Positions 25,424 through 33,423 of a stretch of DNA of 64,000 nucleotides are shown here, piece after piece. The notes beneath the pieces are model-generated. The model had not been told where the DNA came from. It made no database searches and was given only the letters and a program-made list of their open reading frames with translations. This DNA comes from Halomonas sp. GFAJ-1. Lineage in GTDB: Bacteria > Pseudomonadota > Gammaproteobacteria > Pseudomonadales > Halomonadaceae. The stretch is from the NCBI GenBank assembly GCA_002966495.1, contig CP016490.1, forward strand, positions 1,736,001-1,800,000. The letters are read 5' to 3'. Numbering within the stretch: the first letter of the stretch is position 1; each line of letters opens with the position of its first letter. The position numbers and the translations under genes were made by a program.

Positions 25424-26041
25424 ATGCCGCTGTCACTCTGGCTATCATTGGCCGCGATCTGCGCTATGGGGGCTATGTCGCCGGGGCCGAGTCTGGCGCT
25501 GGTGTTGCGTCATACGCTGGGGGGCGGCCGCTTGCCGGGGGTGACTGCCGCTGTATTCCACGCTCTCGGTGTGGGGTTTTATGCGCTGTTAACCGTGTGG
25601 GGGTTGGGAGCTCTGATTGTGCGCCATCCCCAGCTGTTTCAAATTATTACGTGGTTAGGCGCTGCGTATTTGGCGTGGCTAGGGATTAAAGCACTGCGGG
25701 CAGGGAAGGCGGGGGCATTAGCACCGGGAGCTGTGACCACCACCACGCGCCAAGCCGCTAAAGAAGGTGTCTTAGTGGCGCTGGGCAACCCTAAGTTAAT
25801 TATCTTTTTTGTTGCGTTGCTCAGCCAGTTTGTAACGCCTGAAATGAGCATTCTTGCTAAAGCAATAATTGTGGCAACAGCGATGGTGATTGATGGTGGC
25901 TGGTACGTGCTAGTGGCGGTGGGCCTTTCCCACTCAAGCGTACTGCCTTGGCTGCATCGTTACGCTCACTGGATCAACCGAGTCACTGGCATATTGCTGA
26001 TTGCCCTAGCGCTGCGTGTTGTAGTGGGGCCAATCAGTTAA
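25424..26041 (+). CDS. LysE/RhtB family amino-acid exporter
   Basis: A 205-residue inner-membrane exporter with about six helices, expected to export amino acids or homoserine lactone-like compounds by proton exchange. Family signature AMSPGPSLALVLRHTLGGG sits at residues 17-35, and LGNPKLIIFFVALLSQFV is in the central region. It is the usual length for LysE/RhtB. A consensus TATAAT and a GGAGAGAAG Shine-Dalgarno precede the ATG. Glutathione peroxidase follows in the same direction after 72 bases. Confidence 0.92.
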   Translation: MPLSLWLSLAAICAMGAMSPGPSLALVLRHTLGGGRLPGVTAAVFHALGVGFYALLTVWGLGALIVRHPQLFQIITWLGAAYLAWLGIKALRAGKAGALAPGAVTTTTRQAAKEGVLVALGNPKLIIFFVALLSQFVTPEMSILAKAIIVATAMVIDGGWYVLVAVGLSHSSVLPWLHRYAHWINRVTGILLIALALRVVVGPIS

Positions 26042-26113
26042 TCGGTTCTGGCGTAACCGCATTTGCCGTGGCATGGTGATAACACGCTAGCGAAGGCAGG
26101 TAGGGGCCTTGCG

Positions 26114-26599
26114 ATGATGATTTATGATCAAGACTGCTATACCCACCAGGGTGAGCCGTTTAATTTACGCGCTTTGCGTGGGCAAGTATTGCTAGTGGTT
26201 AATGTGGCTAGCAAATGTGGCTTTACGCCGCAGCTAAAAGAGCTGGAGACGCTTTATACGCGCTACCGCGACCGTGGTTTTACGGTGCTTGGCTTCCCCT
26301 GTAATCAGTTTGGCAGGCAGTCACCGGAGAGCGCTGAAGATTTTTGCGCCTTCGGTGAGCAGCAGTTTGGGGTTAGTTTTCCGCTGATGGAGAAGGTCAA
26401 CGTCAACGGCGGTAATGCCCACCCTCTGTTTGTGCTTCTTAAGCGGGAGGCGCCCGGTGTGATGGGAACCAAAATAATTAAATGGAACTTCACTAAATTT
26501 TTAGTAGGGCGAGATGGCCAAGTAATCGCCCGCTTTGGCCCTAAAGACCACGGCTTGCCGCTACGCTTAGCACTAGAAGCCGCGCTGGATAAAGCGTGA
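26114..26599 (+). CDS. Glutathione peroxidase (cysteine type)
   Basis: A 161-residue thiol peroxidase of the GPx family that reduces organic hydroperoxides or H2O2. The catalytic Cys is in VNVASKCGFTPQ (about residue 36), the conserved Gln/resolving-Cys region is LGFPCNQFGRQSP, and the catalytic Trp/Asn is in IIKWNFTKFLVG. The Cys variant with the second cysteine in the PCNQF motif is typical of bacterial thioredoxin-dependent enzymes. I chose the ATG at 26114 (MMIYDQD); the frame is open to 26063 but the extra 17 residues are not conserved-looking. An AGGGG lies 8 bases upstream. Confidence 0.94.
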   Translation: MMIYDQDCYTHQGEPFNLRALRGQVLLVVNVASKCGFTPQLKELETLYTRYRDRGFTVLGFPCNQFGRQSPESAEDFCAFGEQQFGVSFPLMEKVNVNGGNAHPLFVLLKREAPGVMGTKIIKWNFTKFLVGRDGQVIARFGPKDHGLPLRLALEAALDKA

Positions 26600-26618
26600 A
26601 CGTCACTCGGCGGTGCGT

Positions 26619-27002
26619 TTAAAGCTCACCACGGGCCACCATCAAACGGCTCATTAATGCCTCCCAGCGGTGGCGAACCATCATGGTGGTTAAGGATGAA
26701 AATAGCGCCCAACTCTTGCGCCGCCAGCCTTTCAGCCGCAGGTTGTGGCTAACTAACTGTTTCATCAGTTTATAGTCATCAAACTGGCGCCACTCGCTGG
26801 CAACCGACAGCTGATGTCGAGACATAACCGGTGCCATTTCCAAGCGGAACATCCACTCAAGTTCTTTCAGTGACATATTGTGCTGTTGAATCACATCAAT
26901 CATCTTGGCGTAGTCGCGCTCGCTGGGTTCACGGTCAAGCCAAAGTGGGGCCAGGGCAAGCCACAGGTCGCCGCGTTCATCGACTAGCTGCTGTGCATTC
27001 AT
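26619..27002 (-). CDS. DUF7079-like small protein
   Basis: A 127-residue soluble protein. The N-terminal two-thirds has the pattern LALAPLWLDREPSERDYAKM, then LKELEWMFRLEMAPVMSRHQ and VASEWRQFDD, which I recognise as similar to small DUF7079 proteins of Proteobacteria. The C-terminal 45 residues are basic and hydrophobic (LKGWRRKSWALFSSLTTMM). Function is unknown. I start at ATG 27002; the frame is open to a TTG at 27020 that would add six residues, and neither has a good Shine-Dalgarno. It is convergent with the peroxidase gene (19 bases between stops). Confidence 0.75.
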   Translation of the reverse strand: MNAQQLVDERGDLWLALAPLWLDREPSERDYAKMIDVIQQHNMSLKELEWMFRLEMAPVMSRHQLSVASEWRQFDDYKLMKQLVSHNLRLKGWRRKSWALFSSLTTMMVRHRWEALMSRLMVARGEL

Positions 27003-27069
27003 GGGGAGTCTCGTCGGCAAGTGGTTAACAGGCCGCTATCCTGCCGCGATCGACAGAGAAGCTCAAGTG

Positions 27070-27098
27070 CGGACACAGCGCGCCGAGACGGCTAGAAT
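27070..27098 (+). promoter_or_regulatory. Candidate sigma-70 promoter of fabV
   Basis: CGGACA at 27070-27075 and TAGAAT at 27093-27098 are separated by exactly 17 bases. The matches are 4 of 6 and 5 of 6. The first transcribed base would be about 55 bases before the fabV start. Confidence 0.5.
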
Positions 27099-27161
27099 AG
27101 CCTCACTAGCTGATGGCATTGCCATGTTGATAATGAAATCAATTTGATAAAGAGGTTCAAC

Positions 27162-28364
27162 GTGATTATTAAACCTAAAGTGCGTGGTTTTATCTGTACG
27201 ACGACTCACCCTGTAGGCTGCGAGCAGAACGTTCTGGAACAGATCGAAGCGACCCGCGCCCGTGGTTTAGATAAAAGTGCTGGCCCTAAGAAAGTACTGG
27301 TGATTGGCGCGTCCAGCGGCTACGGCTTAGCGGCTAGGATTACCGCTGCCTTTGGTTATGGTGCAGACACGCTGGGCGTGTTCTTTGAAAAGCCCAGCAG
27401 TGAGAAAAAAACCGGCACCGCAGGCTGGTACAACAGTGCTGCATTCGACAAATTTGCTAAGCAGGAAGGGCTCTACAGTAAATCAATCAACGGCGATGCG
27501 TTCTCACATGAGGCGCGGGAAAAAGCCATTGAGTTGATTAAGCAGGACATGGGGGAAATCGATCTAGTGGTCTACTCCCTTGCCTCGCCAGTGCGCAAAC
27601 TGCCGGATACCGGTGAAGTTAAGCGCTCAAGCCTAAAGCCGATTGGCGATACCTACCGTGCAACGGCTATCGATACCAACAAAGACGTCATCATTGAAGC
27701 TGAAGTAGAGCCTGCCACCCAGCAAGAGATCGACGATACCATCACGGTGATGGGCGGCGAAGATTGGGAACTGTGGATGGAAGCCCTAGACCATGCCGGT
27801 GTGCTGGCAAAAGGCGCCCGCAGCGTGGCGTTTAGTTACATTGGCACTGAAATTACCTGGCCGATCTACTGGCATGGCGCGCTGGGCAAAGCCAAGGAAG
27901 ACTTGGATCGCGCCGCCGCCGCCATTGATGCCAAGCTGCAAACAAGCGGTGGTGGTGCCAATGTAGCCGTGCTCAAGTCGGTGGTTACCCAGGCCAGTGC
28001 GGCCATTCCGGTCATGCCGCTATATATCGCCATGGTATACCGCATAATGAAAGAGCAGGGCCTGCACGAAGGCACCATCGACCAGCTTAACCGGCTGTTC
28101 GGCGAGTACCTTTATTCCCAGGCGGGCGATATGGCCACCGATGAGAAGGGCCGTTTGCGCCTGGACGATTGGGAGCTGCGCGATGACGTGCAACAAGCCT
28201 GTCAAGATCTGTGGTCAGACGTCACCACCGAAAACTTATTCGAAATTACCGACTATGCTGGTTATAAGCATGAGTTTTTGAAGCTATTTGGCTTTGAGCG
28301 TGATGATGTGGATTACGATGCTGATGTGAACCCTAACGTTGAGTTCGATGTCATTAGTTTATAA
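27162..28364 (+). CDS. fabV: Enoyl-[acyl-carrier-protein] reductase FabV
   Basis: A 400-residue NADH-dependent reductase completing each cycle of fatty-acid elongation; the family is also called trans-2-enoyl-CoA reductase. The N terminus IIKPKVRGFICTTTHPVGC is a FabV hallmark. The cofactor motif GASSGYGLAARI lies at about residues 48-59, and the active-site Tyr-x8-Lys is YWHGALGKAK near residue 236. FabV is insensitive to triclosan in studied species. I start at GTG 27162, with AAAGAGG 6 bases upstream, because the family begins MIIKP; the TTG at 27144 has no support. No other fab gene is near. Confidence 0.96.
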   Translation: MIIKPKVRGFICTTTHPVGCEQNVLEQIEATRARGLDKSAGPKKVLVIGASSGYGLAARITAAFGYGADTLGVFFEKPSSEKKTGTAGWYNSAAFDKFAKQEGLYSKSINGDAFSHEAREKAIELIKQDMGEIDLVVYSLASPVRKLPDTGEVKRSSLKPIGDTYRATAIDTNKDVIIEAEVEPATQQEIDDTITVMGGEDWELWMEALDHAGVLAKGARSVAFSYIGTEITWPIYWHGALGKAKEDLDRAAAAIDAKLQTSGGGANVAVLKSVVTQASAAIPVMPLYIAMVYRIMKEQGLHEGTIDQLNRLFGEYLYSQAGDMATDEKGRLRLDDWELRDDVQQACQDLWSDVTTENLFEITDYAGYKHEFLKLFGFERDDVDYDADVNPNVEFDVISL

Positions 28365-28433
28365 GTGGTGATGCGGTTGCGTTAGCTAGAGGTCGTCGCA
28401 CTCACTTTTTCTACCGGAGGACAGGAGACGTTT

Positions 28434-28649
28434 ATGGATACCAGGGAAAGTAAGACTCGGGAAGAAGAAAAAGAGCACGTATTGAATCAGCGCATACCAG
28501 AAGATTTTGAGAACGCTGAACCTCAGCGCCAGCCTGAGGCAAAGAAGTCTCCACGAGGGATGCATAAGCTGATTCCTCTGGTGATTATAGCCCTAGGGAT
28601 AGTGGTGGCTGGGTTCTTAATTCTTGGAGCAGGTAACAGTGGAGGCTAA
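28434..28649 (+). CDS. Small single-pass membrane protein, unknown
   Basis: A 71-residue protein with a charged N-terminal 45 residues (many Glu, Arg, Lys and Gln) and one transmembrane helix, LIPLVIIALGIVVAGFLIL, near the C terminus. The strong Shine-Dalgarno GGAGGACAGGAG and the terminator right after the stop make it a credible gene. It lies 69 bases after fabV, possibly in the same transcript. I do not recognise a family. A tail-anchored topology with the charged part in the cytoplasm is the simplest reading. Confidence 0.75.
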   Translation: MDTRESKTREEEKEHVLNQRIPEDFENAEPQRQPEAKKSPRGMHKLIPLVIIALGIVVAGFLILGAGNSGG

Positions 28650-28678
28650 TTTCTTCACTCTTCTCCTTTTCTAAATTG

Positions 28679-28710
28679 ATTGCCGGACCTTGTGTCCGGC
28701 AATTTGCATT
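28679..28710 (+). terminator. Terminator after the small membrane protein gene
   Basis: A perfect 10-bp stem ATTGCCGGAC/GTCCGGCAAT with loop CTTGT (28679-28703) is followed by TTGCATTT. It lies 30 bases after the stop at 28649. The remaining bases to 28938 hold no convincing gene; the 66-codon open frame in them lacks a Shine-Dalgarno. Confidence 0.8.
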
Positions 28711-28938
28711 TCAGGGCCATTGCTGACATCTCGCCAACTTCATTTCAATATGTCTTGCTTCGTTTCAAGCGGCCACTCTCTTCACTTATTAGCCGTGCGA
28801 CGCCTTTTTTTATATAGGGCCAACAGGCGCTTCCTTCATTGGTACAATTGGGTAAGATGCTTTTTAAATAGACAGTTAGCCAAGTATTAGACAGCTACTC
28901 AAGCCGACGGCGGTTTTTATGCAGCAAAACAGCTCACT

Positions 28939-29913
28939 ATGTTCTCAAGCACGTTGACGCTATCTGGAAGTGAACGTAAACGGGTGGCCTTTGTGCTGCT
29001 GCCGGGGTTCTCGCTATTGGCCCATGCAAGCGCCATTGAGCCGCTGCAAATGGCTAACCAGTTGAGCGGGCAGATGCTGTATCAAACGGTCACGCTCAGT
29101 TTAAGCGATGAACCCGTGCGCAGCAGCGCGCAGCTTTCTATGCTAGCGCAGCACGCGCTAGGTGCACCGCTTGGGCCGCTGGATATGTTGCTGGTGTGTG
29201 CGCCCACGCCACTACCCTATGCGTTGCCCGCTAAGCTAAACGAGTGGCTGCGCAGTCATCAGGGAAGAGGTGTCGCTATCGGTGGGCTTGCTGGCGGTAC
29301 CGAGGTGCTTGCCCGCTGTGGACTGTTAGAGGGCTACCGAGCGACGCTGCCCTGGCAGCGCTTTGATGCCTTTGCCCAGGCATACCCCCAGGTCACGCTT
29401 TCTCAGCAGCTGTTTGAAATTGATCGCGACCGCCTGACCTGCGCAGGCGGCACTGCCGCGATGGATATGATGCTCACGCTGATTGGCAAGCACCACGGCC
29501 CGCGTTTGGCGGAGCAGGTCTCCGAGCAGTTTGTCTGCGACCGTATTCGCCTAGCCGATGAGCGTCAGCACGTACCGCTGCGCAACCGCTTGGGCCACGC
29601 GCCCCAAAGTTTGGTGGATGCGGTCACGCTAATGGAAAGCAATATCGAAGAGCCGCTCTCGACGCTTGAACTCGCTGAGCATCTAGGCATTTCCCGACGT
29701 CAGTTAGAGCGTTTGTTCAAGAAATATCTTCAGGCGGTGCCCAGCCGCTACTACCTGGATTTACGCTTACAGGATGCCCGCAAGCAGCTAAGAGAGAGCG
29801 ACCGCCCGGTGGGGGATATCGCCCTGATGACCGGGTTCTCCTCTGGCGCGCACTTTTCCACCGCTTATCGCAACCACTTTGGCATTACGCCGCGAGAAGA
29901 GCGGCTGGGTTAA
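28939..29913 (+). CDS. GlxA/ArgR-like AraC-family transcriptional regulator
   Basis: A 324-residue regulator with an N-terminal DJ-1/PfpI-like (glutamine-amidotransferase fold) sensor domain (about 14-180) and a C-terminal AraC double helix-turn-helix (about 225-322). The DNA-binding part shows LSTLELAEHLGISRRQLERL and VGDIALMTGFSSGAHFSTAY followed by the usual FGITPREER. It directly precedes the arginine catabolic operon. In Pseudomonas aeruginosa the unrelated-to-E. coli ArgR that activates aru genes is of this same architecture, so the likely role is arginine-responsive activation of the operon at 30014. That role is inferred. Confidence 0.9.
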   Translation: MFSSTLTLSGSERKRVAFVLLPGFSLLAHASAIEPLQMANQLSGQMLYQTVTLSLSDEPVRSSAQLSMLAQHALGAPLGPLDMLLVCAPTPLPYALPAKLNEWLRSHQGRGVAIGGLAGGTEVLARCGLLEGYRATLPWQRFDAFAQAYPQVTLSQQLFEIDRDRLTCAGGTAAMDMMLTLIGKHHGPRLAEQVSEQFVCDRIRLADERQHVPLRNRLGHAPQSLVDAVTLMESNIEEPLSTLELAEHLGISRRQLERLFKKYLQAVPSRYYLDLRLQDARKQLRESDRPVGDIALMTGFSSGAHFSTAYRNHFGITPREERLG

Positions 29914-30013
29914 GCGCAGCTTTTCATAATTTACCGTCCCAATACTGAAAGCAGGGCGCCCGCCGTGCCCCGTATACTGAATTCATCGCTTACTCCACTG
30001 GAGGTACTGTCCC

Positions 30014-31228
30014 ATGAGCCACACCCCGAACCGTCAAGATTTCGACCATTACATGGCGCCCAACTACGCGCCGCAGCAGATTATTCCGGTACGAGGCGAG
30101 GGTAGCCGTTTGTGGGATCAAGAGGGCCGTGAGTACATCGACTTTGCCGGTGGCATCGCGGTGAACTCGCTGGGTCACTGCCATCCGGTGCTGGTGAATG
30201 CGTTAAAAGAGCAGGGCGAAAAGCTTTGGCACCTCTCTAACGTATTTACCAACGAGCCAGCGCTCAAACTGGCTAAAACCCTTACCAAGCGCACCTTCGC
30301 CGATAAAGTCTTTTTATGCTCCTCCGGCGGCGAAGCTAACGAAGCCGCACTGAAGCTGGCCCGCCGCTGGGCGGTAGACCACCACGGCGAGCATAAAGAT
30401 AAAATCATCTCGTTCTACCAGTCGTTCCATGGCCGCACCTTCTTTACCGTGAGCGTAGGCGGCCAGCCCAAGTACTCCCAAGGCTTTGGGCCGGTACCGG
30501 GCGGCATCCTGCATGCCAATTTCAACGACCTGGAGAGCGTGCGTAAGCTCGTAGGCGACGACACCTGCGCCATTATGGTTGAGCCGATGCAGGGCGAGGG
30601 CGGCATCGTGCCCGCGACCCAGGAATTCCTGCAGGGCCTGCGCGATCTGTGTGACGAGCACAACGCGCTGCTGATATTCGATGAAGTGCAAACCGGCGTT
30701 GGCCGCAGTGGCGAGCTCTACGCCTATAAAAACTTCGGCATCACGCCAGACATTCTCACCAGCGCTAAATCGCTGGGCGGCGGCTTCCCGATTGGTGCCA
30801 CGCTAACCACCGATGCCATCGCCAAATCGCTGGCCATCGGCACCCACGGTTCTACCTATGGCGGCAACGCGTTGGCATCCGCGGTAGCGCTTGCTGCGGT
30901 CGAGTTCATTGATACGCCGGAGGTGCTGCAGGGTGTCAAACATCGCCACGACCTGTTCCGCGAGCACCTGGAGACCATCAACCGCAAGTACGGCGTCTTT
31001 AAAGAGATTCGTGGCATGGGCATGCTGATGGGGGCGCAGATGTCAGATGCCTTCGAAGGCCGTGCCAAGGATATTCTGCCGCTGGCCATTGAGGAGGGCG
31101 TAATGGCGCTGATTGCTGGCCCCAACGTGCTGCGCATGGCGCCCTCGCTGGTGATTCCCGAGGAAGATATCGCCGAAGGCATGGCGCGCCTTGAACGTGC
31201 CATCGAGCGACTTGTTGCCAGCGCATGA
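30014..31228 (+). CDS. astC: Succinylornithine/acetylornithine aminotransferase (AruC/AstC)
   Basis: A 404-residue PLP-dependent class III aminotransferase. It converts N2-succinylornithine and 2-oxoglutarate to succinylglutamate semialdehyde and glutamate, the third step of the arginine succinyltransferase pathway. The PLP lysine is in ILTSAKSLGGGFPIGATL (about residue 252), LIFDEVQTGVGRSG precedes it, and FYQSFHGRTFFTVSVGG is the family signature. Such enzymes can also act in arginine biosynthesis as ArgD. An ACTGGAGG Shine-Dalgarno and a TATACT -10-like box at 29972 lie upstream. It is the first gene of aruC-F-G-D-B. Confidence 0.95.
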   Translation: MSHTPNRQDFDHYMAPNYAPQQIIPVRGEGSRLWDQEGREYIDFAGGIAVNSLGHCHPVLVNALKEQGEKLWHLSNVFTNEPALKLAKTLTKRTFADKVFLCSSGGEANEAALKLARRWAVDHHGEHKDKIISFYQSFHGRTFFTVSVGGQPKYSQGFGPVPGGILHANFNDLESVRKLVGDDTCAIMVEPMQGEGGIVPATQEFLQGLRDLCDEHNALLIFDEVQTGVGRSGELYAYKNFGITPDILTSAKSLGGGFPIGATLTTDAIAKSLAIGTHGSTYGGNALASAVALAAVEFIDTPEVLQGVKHRHDLFREHLETINRKYGVFKEIRGMGMLMGAQMSDAFEGRAKDILPLAIEEGVMALIAGPNVLRMAPSLVIPEEDIAEGMARLERAIERLVASA

Positions 31229-31263
31229 GCAGGCAGCAAGATAAAAAAGAGGGGGCGTTAAAC

Positions 31264-32328
31264 ATGTTGGTAATCCGTCCGGTCACGCTGACTGACCTTC
31301 CCGCCTTAGAGCAACTGGCAGAGCACGCGGTGCCAAGGCTTACCAACCTGCCAGCCAACCGCGAACGCCTTGAGGAGCGCATTGTGCGCTCCCAGGAAGC
31401 GTTCTCAAGCGATATCGAGTTCCCTGGCAACGAGCATTATATGTTCGTCCTGGCAGATGATAGCCGCAACGAGGTGCTGGGCACGGCGACGATTCGCGCC
31501 CAGGCGGGGGCTGCCGAAGCTTACTACACCTACCGCCAAGAGACGCTAATTCACGCCTCCCAGCAGCTCAATGTGCGCCGCGAGGTGCAAACGCTGGCGC
31601 TCTCTCATGAAGCGTCGGATGCCACGCTGCTCTGCGCGCTGTCGCTCAACCCGCGCTATAAAGGCACCAGTGCGGAGAGCCTGCTGCGCCGGGCGCGGCT
31701 GATGTTTATCGCCCAGTACACGGAGCGCTTCTCGCGGATTTTGGCGGTCGCCTTCCCCGGCTATTTGGATAGCCATAACGAATCACCTTTTTGGGAGAGC
31801 GTCGGACGCCACTTTTTTGCCCGCAGCTTCCAAGAGATGAACCACATTGCGGGGGTGCGCTCAAAAAGCTTTATTGCCGAAGTGATGCCGCAGTTCCCGC
31901 TCTACTTACCGCTGCTAACACCCCAGGCCCGCGCCGCCATTGGTCGTGAGCACCCGGCCCATGAAGAAGCGCTGGCCGAAATGCTCGCCGAAGGCTTCGT
32001 GCGTTCGCGGCACGTGGATATTTTCGATGCAGGTCCCATTGTCAAAGCTGAGCGTGAGCGCCTGGAAACGTTTCGTAATGCCGCTTGGCACCCGGTGCGT
32101 GTGCGCCCTGAGCACGCGCTTCCAGATGCTGAGCCGGCTATGATTGCCAATCAGACGCTGGGCGATTTCCGCTGTATTGTGGCGCGCTATGCGCTCTCGC
32201 CCACTGGGCAGCTGATGCTCACCCCGCAGCATGCAGCGCGTTTGGGGGTGGAAGAGGGCCGTGCAGTGCTGGCCGCACCGCTAACCCTGCCAAGCGCGGA
32301 CGATGCGCTCGATGAAGGAGAGATGTAA
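31264..32328 (+). CDS. aruF: Arginine N-succinyltransferase, alpha subunit (AruF)
   Basis: A 354-residue subunit of the first enzyme of the pathway, which succinylates the alpha-amino group of arginine. The AstA family is recognisable by LVIRPVTLTDLPALEQLAEH at the N terminus and the GNAT-like core ALSLNPRYKGTSAESLLRRA and ESPFWESVGRHFFARSFQEM. It is paralogous to the next gene, as in pseudomonads, where the enzyme is a heteromer; E. coli has a single AstA. I start at ATG 31264, with AGAGGGGG 8 bases upstream; the frame is open back to 31225, inside the astC overlap. The stop overlaps the next ATG by one base. Confidence 0.93.
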   Translation: MLVIRPVTLTDLPALEQLAEHAVPRLTNLPANRERLEERIVRSQEAFSSDIEFPGNEHYMFVLADDSRNEVLGTATIRAQAGAAEAYYTYRQETLIHASQQLNVRREVQTLALSHEASDATLLCALSLNPRYKGTSAESLLRRARLMFIAQYTERFSRILAVAFPGYLDSHNESPFWESVGRHFFARSFQEMNHIAGVRSKSFIAEVMPQFPLYLPLLTPQARAAIGREHPAHEEALAEMLAEGFVRSRHVDIFDAGPIVKAERERLETFRNAAWHPVRVRPEHALPDAEPAMIANQTLGDFRCIVARYALSPTGQLMLTPQHAARLGVEEGRAVLAAPLTLPSADDALDEGEM

Positions 32329-33359
32329 TGCGCATTCGACCCATTGCCCGTGATGATCTGGATGGGCTCCAGGCGCTTGCGCAGCAGGCAGGCGTGGGGT
32401 TTACCTCGCTGCCGGATAACCGCGAGTTTTTGGCCGGTAAAATCGAATCCGCTGCTCGCGCTTTTGAAGAGCGCACCCCGGTAGACGACCGTCTTTATTT
32501 CTTCGTTCTTGAAGATGAAACCAACGGCGAGCTGGCAGGCTGCTGCGCCATTGAGGGCCAAGTAGGGCGCGAAGTGCCGTTCTATAACTACCGGCTCGGC
32601 ACGCTGGCGCACTCCTCTGTGCAGCTGGATCTACACCGCACCATCGACACGCTTTTTTTAAGCTCTGATCATACCGGCGACGCCGAGGTGTGTTCGCTTT
32701 TTTTGCGCCCAGAATATCGCGGCGAGGCCAACAAACACCTGCGCAACGGGGCGCTGCTCTCCAAGGCGCGCTGGCTGTTTATTGCTCAGTTCCGCGACCG
32801 CTTTCCGCAGAAAGTGCTGGCCGAAATGCGCGGCGTGTTTGATGAAAACAACATTAGCCCCTTTTGGGAAAGCCTGGGGAAACACTTCTTCCCCATGGAC
32901 TTCAACGAAGCCGACCGCTTAACCGGCTTGGGCCAGAAGAGCTTTATCGGCGAGCTGATGCCCAAGTTCCCGATCTACACCACGTTTATGTCGGAAGAGG
33001 CGCGAGCGTGTATTGGCCAGGTACACCGGCACACCCGCCCTGCGCTTGAAATGCTCAAAAAAGAGGGGCTGCGCTGGGAAGGCTACATCGACATCTTCGA
33101 TGGAGGCCCCACCGTAGAAGCCTATATTGATGACGTGCGTGCCATTCGCAACTCGCAGCTTTATCAAGTGGAAGTCTCACCCAACGCATCGCAAGAGAGC
33201 GTTAGCCGCTGGCTGGCGGCATCTACCCAGATGCTCAGCTTTACCGCTAGCTGGATAGGTCGCGCGCCCGCCGATGCCAGCACGATAGTGCTCACCCCCG
33301 AAGAAGCCGAACGGCTAGGAGTATCTAGCGGCGATACCGTTCGCCTACTAGAAACCTAA
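32328..33359 (+). CDS. aruG: Arginine N-succinyltransferase, beta subunit (AruG/AstA)
   Basis: A 343-residue AstA-family acyltransferase, the second subunit of arginine N-succinyltransferase and the one closer to E. coli AstA. It starts with MRIRPIARDDLDGLQALAQQ and contains LFLRPEYRGEANKHLRNGAL and NISPFWESLGKHFFPMDFNE, aligned with matching stretches of AruF. Its TAATG junction with aruF implies translational coupling and equal production. The AGGAGAG Shine-Dalgarno lies inside the end of aruF. A 64-base gap separates it from astD. Confidence 0.95.
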   Translation: MRIRPIARDDLDGLQALAQQAGVGFTSLPDNREFLAGKIESAARAFEERTPVDDRLYFFVLEDETNGELAGCCAIEGQVGREVPFYNYRLGTLAHSSVQLDLHRTIDTLFLSSDHTGDAEVCSLFLRPEYRGEANKHLRNGALLSKARWLFIAQFRDRFPQKVLAEMRGVFDENNISPFWESLGKHFFPMDFNEADRLTGLGQKSFIGELMPKFPIYTTFMSEEARACIGQVHRHTRPALEMLKKEGLRWEGYIDIFDGGPTVEAYIDDVRAIRNSQLYQVEVSPNASQESVSRWLAASTQMLSFTASWIGRAPADASTIVLTPEEAERLGVSSGDTVRLLET

Positions 33360-33423
33360 CGCCCGGCTCGCTAACAAAACGACTCGACAGAACAGACACG
33401 CAGGCTCAGTGAAGGAGAGCACG

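Noticed and set aside
28690..28890. 66-codon open frame downstream of the fabV unit
   Set aside because: Begins at the loop of the terminator hairpin, lacks a Shine-Dalgarno and has no credible protein pattern.
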